This document shows positions 16,881-24,948 of a DNA stretch of 30,442 nucleotides, piece after piece. Numbering within the stretch: position 1 is the stretch's first letter; every line of letters starts with the position of its first letter. The notes under the pieces were generated by a model. That model was not told the origin of the DNA. It saw nothing but the letters and a program-made list of their open reading frames with translations, and did no database searches. The position numbers were made by a program, and so were the translations under genes. This stretch comes from DATCJA01 sp050742335 (GTDB lineage: Bacteria > Acidobacteriota > Vicinamibacteria > Vicinamibacterales > UBA2999). The stretch lies in NCBI GenBank assembly GCA_050742335.1, contig JBOGIR010000533.1:1-30442 (forward strand), read 5' to 3'.

Positions 16881-17383
16881 CGCACCACGTCTCCGCCGTT
16901 CACCTCGACCGCCACGCTGCGTCCGAGCAGGTCGATCGTCACGACGAGCCGGCCTTTCTGCTGACTTTCCTGGACGAAGATCCCTTCGACGCCGCTGAGC
17001 GGACCCTCGATCACGCGCACGCGGTCGCCGTGCCGCAGCAGCGGATGCGGAAACACGCCGACGCCTGACGAGACGATGCGCTGGATGGCATCGATGGCCG
17101 CCTCGGGCACCGTCGTCAGCCGCGTCCACCCACCCTCGAGCACGCGCACGATGCCCCGCGCCTGCAGCAGCTCGATGTAGCGCGCCTTCGTCATGGCATC
17201 GCGCACGAACAGATAGCCGGGAAACATCGGTGCGGGCATGAAGCGCGTGCGGCTGGCGCGGACCGACGGCGTGGGGATTTCCGGGAGAAACGGCGCGAAG
17301 CCCCTGGCCGAGAGCTGCTCCGCCACCAGGCGTTCGCAGTGGCTGCGTGTCCAGATCGCGTACCACGATTCTGCGTTCAGCAA
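16871..17383 (-). CDS. NusG-like operon-specific antiterminator (RfaH/LoaP/UpxY type)
   Basis: 170 residues. The only start in frame is TTG at 17383, preceded by AAGGGGG at about nine bases. The NGN domain begins SWYAIWTRSHCERLVAEQL and includes MFPGYLFVRDAM; the segment VRVLEGGWTRLTTVPEAAID follows. A KOW domain occupies the C terminus: RHGDRVRVIEGPLSGVEGIF. Specialised NusG paralogues of this kind bind RNA polymerase at a signal in the operon leader and prevent pausing and termination through long surface-polysaccharide operons. As the first gene of a run of at least 14 genes, it is well placed to control its own operon. The leader hairpin at 17441-17471 is a candidate recruitment site. Confidence 0.9.
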   Translation of the reverse strand: MLNAESWYAIWTRSHCERLVAEQLSARGFAPFLPEIPTPSVRASRTRFMPAPMFPGYLFVRDAMTKARYIELLQARGIVRVLEGGWTRLTTVPEAAIDAIQRIVSSGVGVFPHPLLRHGDRVRVIEGPLSGVEGIFVQESQQKGRLVVTIDLLGRSVAVEVNGGDVVRCN

Positions 17384-17440
17384 GGCTTCGCCCCCTTCGA
17401 TGCGCGATCGGGCGCCTTCGCACGGTCGATTGGACGGCGT

Positions 17441-17471
17441 GCCGTTTCCGATGTCGCCGCTCGGAAACGGC
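17441..17471 (-). promoter_or_regulatory. Perfect 11-bp leader hairpin upstream of the antiterminator gene
   Basis: The arms GCCGTTTCCGA (17441-17451) and TCGGAAACGGC (17461-17471) are exact reverse complements with a 9-nt loop. No T-tract follows on the minus strand, so it is not an ordinary terminator. It lies 58-88 nt before the TTG start and could be a leader RNA hairpin that recruits the NusG paralogue, or a DNA operator. The sequence cannot separate these uses. Confidence 0.6.
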
Positions 17472-17491
17472 CGAACTCACGTGGCCGGAAG

Positions 17492-17507
17492 TGCAATAAC
17501 CGTTCAC
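17492..17507 (-). promoter_or_regulatory. Possible sigma-54-like promoter of the EPS operon
   Basis: On the minus strand the sequence GTGAACGGTTATTGCA matches 9 of 12 conserved positions of TGGCACG-N4-TTGCW. The -12 TTGCA is perfect, but the -24 GG is TG. The predicted start would be near 17482, placing the hairpin at about +12 to +42. Two sigma-54 activator genes nearby make such a promoter plausible, but the imperfect -24 element keeps the call weak. Confidence 0.3.
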
Positions 17508-17640
17508 AGGTGGCCGCGACGCCTCGGTACGGCCTGAAAGATTGCGGGTGGGGCGGCCCGGTGCTCTCATGTTCCACCGCCGTGCCCAAAAGTCCTGACC
17601 GGCGAGTCACACAGCGCGATATGGCGGAGGTCGTGAGCAG

Positions 17641-17743
<103 letters not shown>

Positions 17744-17754
17744 CGAGTGCTGAA

Positions 17755-17981
17755 CAGGCCGGACACATGCTGCGCCGCGAACCGCTCGACGCGGGGTCCC
17801 CAGCGCGGCAGCCGCGCTGGGGTGCCGGCGACGCGGAAGAACGTCGCTCCACGGCCGGGTCCGAGCTGCTCGGCGTGGGTCCCGGTCACCCACGCCTCGG
17901 TCGCCCCGTTTCGCGACGTTTTTCAGACTGCCGCTGTCGCGCCGCTCGCATGGTTCGCGTCCGCAGCATGCATCCGGCCTG
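17755..17981. mobile_element. MITE-like element with about 30-bp TIRs, copy A (227 bp)
   Basis: The ends CAGGCCGGACACATGC and GCATGCATCCGGCCTG are near-perfect inverted repeats continuing inward to GCGAACC/GGTTCGC. The interior (for example CGCTCCACGG, then TCGGTCGCCCCGTT and TTTTTCAGACTGCCGCTG) matches the copy at 24500-24688. This copy is longer because a 34-bp palindrome (17793-17826) has inserted near its left end. No transposase gene is inside. The surrounding stretch, 17384-18174, has no protein-coding gene I would accept. Confidence 0.85.
17793..17826. repeat. Nested GGGGTCCCC...GGGGTGCC palindrome, unit 1
   Basis: The unit contains CCCCAGCGCGGC directly followed, after one A, by its exact complement GCCGCGCTGGGG, a perfect 12-bp stem. 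It is absent from the other full copy of the host element (24500-24688), so it is an insertion. A related unit in opposite orientation lies at 18017-18053. Confidence 0.8.
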
Positions 17982-17985
17982 TTCA

Positions 17986-18161
17986 GCGGCGACGTGCGGC
18001 ATGTCGCTTCGCAAAAGGCACCCCACGGCGCAAGCGTGCGCCGCGGGGACCCCGCGCAGAGGCTCAGCTCGTCGCGCATCCAGAGCTGCTTCCAACCATC
18101 GGGGTTCGCTTCGCGCTTACGCTGACTACGGTTTTGCTCCGGACATGCCGCACGTCGCCGC
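17986..18161. mobile_element. TIR element with perfect 20-bp ends (single copy, 176 bp)
   Basis: The ends GCGGCGACGTGCGGCATGTC (17986-18005) and GACATGCCGCACGTCGCCGC (18142-18161) are exact reverse complements. GCAAAA and TTTTGC continue the symmetry a few bases inward. It starts 4 bp after the preceding element and ends 13 bp before the acyltransferase stop codon. No long open frame of known family is inside. A second 37-bp palindrome is nested within it. Confidence 0.8.
18017..18053. repeat. Nested GGCACCCC...GGGGACCCC palindrome, unit 2
   Basis: CCCCACGGCGCA and TGCGCCGCGGGG pair at 11 of 12 positions around an AGCG loop. Its flanks GGCA and ACCCC are the reverse complement of those of unit 1 at 17793-17826, so the two are the same family in opposite orientation, each within a different host element. 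Confidence 0.8.
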
Positions 18162-18174
18162 AACCGCTCTTCGC

Positions 18175-19326
18175 TCAGTCCGTCGAGGGCGCGTCGTGTC
18201 GCGGCAAACCAGCGCGGGCGCTGAGGCGCTGCCACAGTGGCTGCAGGTGGAAGCGCAGGAGGCGCGCGGCGGCGGCGCGCGGCCGCGACGAGAAGAGGAA
18301 GATTCGTGTCTGAGGCACGAACGCGGTGGCCCAGTGGCGCTTGTACTCGTGCGCGCCGTGCGATACCACCGTGTGCACGCCGGCCCCGGCCAGGCCTCGC
18401 AGCGTCTGTTGCATCAGATACACGCCGGGACCGAGATGCGCGAATGCGTCGTCGTAGGCGAGCCCCACGTCGTAGAAGCAACCACGCTCGACGACCCCCA
18501 GGATGTAGGCGGCGTCGCGCCCGTCAATCGAGAGGATCGGGAGGCTCAGCATGTGCCGCGCGGCAAAGCGTTCGACGATCTCGGTGAGGAAGGCGCGATG
18601 GTGGCCGGCGAGCCGCTCGCCCCGCAGCTTGTAGCTGGCTTCGTTGATGGCAATGAGGCGGTGCATCGTCTCTTCAGTGTGGTGCCATGCATCCGCCGGC
18701 AGCACCCCCTCGACGGAGGCGCCGAGCGCTTGAATCCTGCGCTCCTTCTGGGCCACCTTGCGGCGCGTATTCCCGCTGAGGGCCGCCCTGTACTGGTCGT
18801 AGCCGGAGCGGAGATCGACCTGGGTGTACGCATGGTCTTCCAGCTCGGTCGAGAGCCGCCGCTGCCGTGCGGCATCCTGTACTGCGAGCAACTCGCCGGA
18901 GTCGGGCGGGAAGCCATTGAGGCAGATCACGTCGAAGCGCACGCGCCGCACGAGCGAGTCGAGCAGCGCCGCGGCGACCTCCGGCTGGCCGTCTCGCACG
19001 AGAAACTCGCCCGCCACCGAGTCGTTGGGCGCGAAGTCGATGCGGGTGACCGGGATCCGTCCGAGGCGGCCGCACCGGATGGTGAGTGGCGCGACGCCCG
19101 CCAGCTCCGACCCGTGCCACGCCAGACCGACGAGCGGCGTGCCACCATAGTCGCCGGCGTAATGCCGGTACCACGTGGCGAGAAAGTCGAACGTCGCCAC
19201 GTGCGTACGCTGGTGGACCTCGGCCTCGAGATCCCGCCACGCCGTCTCGATCGCCTCGAGCTCGGACGGCGTGGAGATCCATTCGACCCTGACACCCCGT
19301 TCGACGGCGGCAACGGGAGCGCGCAT
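18175..19326 (-). CDS. CelD/BcsL-type acyltransferase (GNAT fold), copy 3
   Basis: 383 residues from the ATG at 19326, preceded by GGAGGTGAG; a GTG six codons upstream lies in a repeat and is less likely. The N-terminal half has WISTPSELEAIETAWRDLEA and VATFDFLATWYRHYAGDYGG. A basic segment, YRAALSGNTRRKVAQKERRI, is followed by the GNAT half with GCFYDVGLAYDDAFAHLGPG and VVSHGAHEYKRHWA. The last motif is HxYKxxW rather than the exEPYKxxW of the other two copies, so this is the most divergent paralogue. It stands apart from the main operon, between the regulators and the palindrome island. It is also the closest in style to FemAB-like proteins of XrtA-type loci. Substrate is unknown. Confidence 0.78.
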   Translation of the reverse strand: MRAPVAAVERGVRVEWISTPSELEAIETAWRDLEAEVHQRTHVATFDFLATWYRHYAGDYGGTPLVGLAWHGSELAGVAPLTIRCGRLGRIPVTRIDFAPNDSVAGEFLVRDGQPEVAAALLDSLVRRVRFDVICLNGFPPDSGELLAVQDAARQRRLSTELEDHAYTQVDLRSGYDQYRAALSGNTRRKVAQKERRIQALGASVEGVLPADAWHHTEETMHRLIAINEASYKLRGERLAGHHRAFLTEIVERFAARHMLSLPILSIDGRDAAYILGVVERGCFYDVGLAYDDAFAHLGPGVYLMQQTLRGLAGAGVHTVVSHGAHEYKRHWATAFVPQTRIFLFSSRPRAAAARLLRFHLQPLWQRLSARAGLPRHDAPSTD

Positions 19327-19334
19327 CTCACCTC

Positions 19335-19441
19335 CACGGGCCACAGAGACACAGAGTCACAGAGAACGCGTTGGGCCTTGTTGTCGTCACCGCGGCCGTA
19401 GAAGCGCGAGTACCCTCCGTGTCTCTGTGCCTCTGTGGCCT
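19335..19441. repeat. CACGGAGACAC-type inverted repeat between regulator and acyltransferase
   Basis: GGCCACAGAGACACAGAG on the left and CTCTGTGCCTCTGTGGCC on the right form a near-perfect inverted repeat separated by about 65 nt. It fills the spacer between the sigma-54 activator stop and the acyltransferase ribosome site, and the acyltransferase would be transcribed through it. Confidence 0.8.
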
Positions 19442-19455
19442 GTAGGTACCGCTCG

Positions 19456-21018
<1,563 letters not shown>

Positions 21019-21100
21019 TGCTCAGACGTCCTTTCCATCCGCCGGCCTGTTCAGCCCAGCCGGGGTGACGGTCTCTGTTGAGCAATCGGGGTGCCACCGG

Positions 21101-22687
21101 CTACGGCTGCTCGAGCCCCGTTTCCTTGATTTTGTTGAGTAATGTTTTGTAGCTGACGCCGAGCAGCTGGGCTGCCTTCCGGCGGTTCCAGTGCACCTGC
21201 CTCAACGTTTCGGCGATGATCGTGCGCTCGGCGTTGAGCGCCGCCTCACGCGCCACATCCGCGAGACGACGCTCGTCGGGCGCTCCCGCCATCGGCTCGA
21301 CGTCGTCTTCATCGCCTTCGTCGTCTTCGTCCAGGTCGGGATCCGGCGGCAGCGTGGCCGGAGGCGATTGAAAGGGGGGTGGCGCCAGGTAATCGGGCGC
21401 CGGCGCCGATGAGGTGATCGGCGGTGTCATGCTGACCGGGCCGGCCGGCCTGGGCTTGGTGAGCTCCCGGAGCACGAGCTGCTCGTCCTGGAGGATGACG
21501 GAGCGCTTGATCATGTTCTCGAGTTCGCGGATGTTCCCGGGCCAGTCGTACAGGAAAAACAGCTTGCGCAATTCGTCTGAAATCGGCCGGAGGGGCCGGT
21601 GGTACCGCTGCGAGTACTTGGCGATGAAGAAATCGGTGAGATGGACAATCTCGTCGCGACGCTCGCGCAGCGGCGGCACCACCGTTTCGATCACCTTGAG
21701 ACGGTAGTACAGGTCCTCGCGGAACTGTCCCCGCAGCATCATGGCTTCGAGGTCGCGATTGGTGGCCGTGACGACGCGCACGTCCACTTCGATCTTCTTG
21801 TTGCTGCCAAGCTTCGTGAACTCGGCGTCCTGGAGCACGTGCAGCAGCTTGGCCTGCAGCGGCGGCCTCATCTCGCCGATCTCGTCGAGGAAGATCGTGC
21901 CGAGGTGCGCCTGCTCGAACTTGCCGATGCGGGTGGTGGCGGCGCCCGTGAACGCCCCTTTCTCGTGGCCGAACAGCTCGCTTTCGAGCAGCTCCGCCGG
22001 CAGCGCGGCGCAGTTCACCTTGACGAACGGCTTGTCCTTGCGCGTCGATCGCTCGTGAATGGCCCGCGCGACGAGCTCCTTGCCGACGCCGCTCTCGCCC
22101 CGGATGAGGACGGTGACGTCGCTGTCGGCCACCTGCTCGATGATGTGCGCGACCTGGCGCATGGCGGGACTCTCGCCCCACGCGAGAAACGCCTGATCCT
22201 GGTCGTCGCTCAACTGACGCCGCAGGTTCGATAGCTCGTCGACGAGCCGGCTGCGTTCGATCGCCTGCTTGATGGCCGAGTCGAGCGCGATCTCGCCGAG
22301 CCCCTCCGGGTCGCCGGGCTTCACCACGTAGTCGGCCGCGCCGAGCCGGACGGCTTCGACGATGATGGGCGCCTGCTCGCGGCCCGACAGCATGATCACC
22401 TGCACCTCCGGCCGCGCCGCCTTCAAGGCTTTCAGCGTTTGCAGGCCGTCCATCCCCGGCATCGCCACGTCGAGCAGCACGATGTCGGGCGGCTCGCCCT
22501 GCTTGAGCGCGGCAATGATTTCGTCGCCGCGCGTGTAGGCCCGCGCCTCGTAGCCGCGAAGCGCGAGAAACGTCCGGAGGTAGGCCGCAAAGCCCGAGTC
22601 GTCGTCGACGACGGCAATCGACGGCCGTCGATCCTCGACAACCGATCCGGATGGAGAGCCCGCGCTAGCACCGGCCAGTGTGGCCAT
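21101..22687 (-). CDS. NtrC-family sigma-54 response regulator, copy 2
   Basis: 528 residues from the ATG at 22687. Receiver domain: SIAVVDDD, phosphoacceptor Asp73 (IVLLDVAMPG) and VVKPGDPE in place of the usual KPF. AAA+ domain: GESGVGKE, GAFTGA, FLDEIGE and DWPGNIRELEN. Fis-type helix-turn-helix: WNRRKAAQLLGVSYKTLLNK. Between AAA+ and DNA-binding domains lies a long linker, first proline-rich and then strongly acidic (DPDLDEDDEGDEDDVEP), which is unusual for the family. Its DNA-recognition helix is close to that of copy 1 (SYKTLLNKIKETGL against SYKALLYKIKENGL), so the two may bind overlapping sites. The genes are 82 bp apart and probably co-transcribed. Confidence 0.93.
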   Translation of the reverse strand: MATLAGASAGSPSGSVVEDRRPSIAVVDDDSGFAAYLRTFLALRGYEARAYTRGDEIIAALKQGEPPDIVLLDVAMPGMDGLQTLKALKAARPEVQVIMLSGREQAPIIVEAVRLGAADYVVKPGDPEGLGEIALDSAIKQAIERSRLVDELSNLRRQLSDDQDQAFLAWGESPAMRQVAHIIEQVADSDVTVLIRGESGVGKELVARAIHERSTRKDKPFVKVNCAALPAELLESELFGHEKGAFTGAATTRIGKFEQAHLGTIFLDEIGEMRPPLQAKLLHVLQDAEFTKLGSNKKIEVDVRVVTATNRDLEAMMLRGQFREDLYYRLKVIETVVPPLRERRDEIVHLTDFFIAKYSQRYHRPLRPISDELRKLFFLYDWPGNIRELENMIKRSVILQDEQLVLRELTKPRPAGPVSMTPPITSSAPAPDYLAPPPFQSPPATLPPDPDLDEDDEGDEDDVEPMAGAPDERRLADVAREAALNAERTIIAETLRQVHWNRRKAAQLLGVSYKTLLNKIKETGLEQP

Positions 22688-22701
22688 CAATGTGTCCTAG
22701 T

Positions 22702-22874
22702 GCCGATTTCAGACTGCTCGATTGACGATTGTTGACGATGTAGGAATGACGATTGGTCGAACTGATTGACGATTGACGGATGTCGTCGTCAATCGACACT
22801 CACTCGACAAATCGAAAATCGTCATACGACAACAATCTCCACTCGACCAATCTGCAATCTGCAATAACTCCTGG
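22702..22874. repeat. AT-richer CAATCGTCAATC-type repeat, copy 1
   Basis: About 170 bp of repeated words such as GATTGACGATTG and CAATCTGCAATC, clearly lower in GC than its surroundings. The reverse complement matches 28488-28655 along most of its length with point changes and small gaps. It fills the spacer between the kinase and the second activator. Confidence 0.8.
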
Positions 22875-22890
22875 CTCACGATCACCGTCG

Positions 22891-23583
22891 TCATTCCGCT
22901 GCGGGGAGCCGCAGCGCGGACCCGGCCCGCGGGCGTGGTCCCGGCGCCGACCACACGGCACCGCCGTGCGCCTCGATCACCCGGCGTCCTACGGGAAGGG
23001 CCAGGCCAAGGCCGCCGCGCCACTCGTCGAAGGGCAGCGGCGGCGTGGCGTGCGCGCCTTCGAGCAGCGACGGCGTCACCGTGTCGTCCCCGATCGTCAC
23101 GACGGCCCAGGTACGACTGCTGTCCGGCAGGGTCGAACATTCCACCATGATGACGCCTGGTTCTCCTCGTTCCCGCAGTGCTGCAAGAATCAGCGCCTTG
23201 AGCGCAGCCGCCAATCGCGTACGGTCGCCGGCCACCACAGCGGGCTCCGTGGCGCGGACGTCGAGATGAATCCCGCGGTCCTGTCCTTCTTGCATATTGC
23301 TCGCCAGCTCCGCCACGAGCGGCACGAGATCGAACGTGACGCCCGGTACCCGCAGCTCGCCAGCCTCGAGCTTGCCCAGCTCGCTCATCTCCGAAATGAG
23401 CGCCCCGATGCGCCCGCACGACCGGTCGGCCTCCTCGATCATCTGACGCTGCTTGTCGGAAAGCGGCCCCGCCTGCTCTCGAAGCACCATGCGCAGATAG
23501 CCGGTTGCCACGGTGATGGGCGTCCGCAATTCGTGCACCGCAAGAGAAAGGGCGCGCGGCAAAATGTCGAGTTCAGAGGACAT
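22891..23583 (-). CDS. Small soluble histidine kinase-like protein with degenerate ATPase domain
   Basis: 230 residues from the ATG at 23583. HisKA: residues 10-75, with the phospho-acceptor His17 in AVHELRTPIT. A HATPase-like region follows at 115-225. The G2 box is recognisable (GGLGLALPVGRRVIEAHGG, 190-208), but the N-box Asn is missing (AALKALILAALRERGE) and the G1 box DxGxG is replaced by IGDDTVTP. There is no sensor or membrane domain. The protein can probably dimerise and accept or pass phosphate but may bind ATP poorly. It may be a phosphotransfer or scaffold protein for the two downstream activators, or take its phosphate from another kinase. An alternative is a divergent but active kinase. 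Confidence 0.8.
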   Translation of the reverse strand: MSSELDILPRALSLAVHELRTPITVATGYLRMVLREQAGPLSDKQRQMIEEADRSCGRIGALISEMSELGKLEAGELRVPGVTFDLVPLVAELASNMQEGQDRGIHLDVRATEPAVVAGDRTRLAAALKALILAALRERGEPGVIMVECSTLPDSSRTWAVVTIGDDTVTPSLLEGAHATPPLPFDEWRGGLGLALPVGRRVIEAHGGAVWSAPGPRPRAGSALRLPAAE

Positions 23584-23793
23584 GCGGCGAGGCTACCACG
23601 ATGCCGTGGCGGGAAGCTCGGCAGCCGGGCGTCGCGCCGTCCTGGTACGACGATTGAACGGGCTCCGATCGGCATGGGCGCGCACAGCGCGCCACGAGAT
23701 ACTGACAACCAGTCATGGGCGCTGCGACATAGCGAGGGCAGGGCCCGTGACCGGTTCGGGGCGTCACGCGGGTCTGCAACGCATGGTTCGCAC

Positions 23794-24480
23794 TCACCCG
23801 CGCTCGACGCTCCGATACCGGCGCGCCAGCCACGCGGGCGACACGCCCGCGAAGTACAGTGAGACGATGGCGACGTTGCGCGCGCTGCGGCGCAGCCACC
23901 CGTCGCGGCGCCACCGCCGCGAGGAGGTGCGCAGCGCCAGCGGCAGCTCCACCACCGCGCTCGCGCGGATTAGGCGCCGCACGAATTCCACGTCCTCGAG
24001 CAGCGGCCATTCGCGGTAGCCACCCATCGCCTCGAACAGGCGGCGTCGTACGAACAACCCCTGATCGCCGTACGGCAGCCGCAGCGCGCGCACGCGCCAG
24101 GCGACGAGCCGTTCGATGACTCGTGCCTGCCAGGCCGCGTCGTCCAGGGCGAACCGGAACCAGCCTCCGGCAACGCCGGCGTCCACGCGCCGAAGCGCCT
24201 CGAGCCACCCTGACGGAAGAGTAGAGTCGGCGTGCAGGAAGAGCAGCCACTCGCCGGTGGCCGCGGCGGCGCCGGCGTTCATCTGGCGGCCGCGGCCGGG
24301 GGTGATGCGGCACAGCCGCGTGTTCGGGCGGGCGTGGACGAGTGGCTCCAGCGCCCGGTCGTGGGCCCCGTCCACCACGATGATCTCGACCTCTGGCGTA
24401 ACCGGCACCTGCGCCAGCAGCGCCGCGGCCGCCTGGGCGTCCGCGAGCACGGGGGTGACGATGGTCACAAGAGGCGTCAT
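23794..24480 (-). CDS. Family-2 glycosyltransferase, TIGR04283-like
   Basis: 228 residues from the ATG at 24480, with AGGTGA upstream at six bases; a GTG three codons earlier is possible. GT-A elements are TIVTPVLADA, EIIVVDGAHD, the segment GRGRQMNAGAAAATGEWLLF (65-84) and LHADSTLP, then GDQGLFVRRRLFEAMGGY and LLEDVEFVRRL. The strings GRGRQMNAG, FLHADS and GDQGLF are diagnostic of the TIGR04283 group, often called rSAM/selenodomain-associated transferase 2 (also seen in arsenosugar gene clusters). Its usual partner TIGR04282 is encoded at 26462-27130 on the other strand. Role in this organism is not known. The 210-bp spacer to the kinase gene shows no feature I can name. Confidence 0.85.
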   Translation of the reverse strand: MTPLVTIVTPVLADAQAAAALLAQVPVTPEVEIIVVDGAHDRALEPLVHARPNTRLCRITPGRGRQMNAGAAAATGEWLLFLHADSTLPSGWLEALRRVDAGVAGGWFRFALDDAAWQARVIERLVAWRVRALRLPYGDQGLFVRRRLFEAMGGYREWPLLEDVEFVRRLIRASAVVELPLALRTSSRRWRRDGWLRRSARNVAIVSLYFAGVSPAWLARRYRSVERG

Positions 24481-24499
24481 GACTGTCACCTGCGGGGTT

Positions 24500-24688
24500 C
24501 AGGCCGGACACATGCGGCGGACGCGAACCGCTCGACGACGCGGAAAAACGTCGCTCCACGGTCGCGTCCGGGGTACTCGGCATGGGTCCCGGTCACCCAT
24601 GCCTCGGTCGCCCCGTTCCGCGTCGTTTTTCAGACTGCCGCTGTCGCGCCGCTCGCATGGTTCGCGTCCGCCGCATGTGTCCGGCCTG
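24500..24688. mobile_element. MITE-like element with perfect 30-bp TIRs, copy B (189 bp)
   Basis: The left end (24500-24529, beginning CAGGCCGGACACATGC and ending GCGAACC) and the right end (24659-24688) are exact reverse complements over 30 nt. The interior, with GGAAAAACGTCGCTCCACGG and TTTTTCAGACTGCCGCTG, matches copy A at 17755-17981. It sits 20 bp upstream of the TIGR04283-like gene, in the divergent region. A right-end remnant lies at 27152-27179. Confidence 0.88.
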
Positions 24689-24747
24689 ATCGGTGACGGC
24701 GACCGTCCGTGACACTGACAAAGTAGTCTTAATCTCGAAGGGCCCAC

Positions 24748-24906
24748 GAGGCCAGTTGAGCTGACGATGCTCTTATGGGCGGGTGGCGCCGGGAGGGGCC
24801 TTCCCGCCCGCCGCGCAGGCGCCTCACCCGTGACGGTGTTCTTGGCGCCGAGGACGGGTGGGGAAACCCGGCGACAGGACCCGGAGAGGTCAACTCAACT
24901 GGCCTC
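24748..24906. other. Structured 159-nt block upstream of msrP (ncRNA or TIR element candidate)
   Basis: The outer arms GAGGCCAGTTGAGCTGAC (24748-24765) and GTCAACTCAACTGGCCTC (24889-24906) pair at 17 of 18 positions. Inside, CGGGTGGCGCC pairs with GGCGCCTCACCCG with a short bulge, GTTCTTGG pairs with CCGAGGAC when GU wobbles are allowed in plus-strand RNA, and GGGGAAACCC is a GNRA-capped stem. I do not recognise a known riboswitch, 6S RNA, SRP RNA or tRNA. It lies just upstream of the -10 element of msrP, so it would be upstream of, not inside, that transcript. Confidence 0.45.
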
Positions 24907-24937
24907 CAGGATAGGCTGAGTCCCCCCTCCCGGGGTC

Positions 24938-24943
24938 TATAAT
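24938..24943 (+). promoter_or_regulatory. Consensus -10 box for a probably leaderless msrP transcript
   Basis: A perfect TATAAT ends six bases before the ATG at 24949, so transcription would start at or within a base or two of the start codon. No ribosome site precedes the ATG (AATGAGCC). No convincing -35 is present at the expected distance. The arrangement is that of leaderless mRNAs. Confidence 0.5.
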
Positions 24944-24948
24944 GAGCC

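Noticed and set aside
24748..24906. Molybdenum-cofactor or cobalamin riboswitch for msrP
   Set aside because: It lies upstream of the only good -10 box, so it would not be in the msrP leader, and I could not find the conserved cores of those riboswitches.
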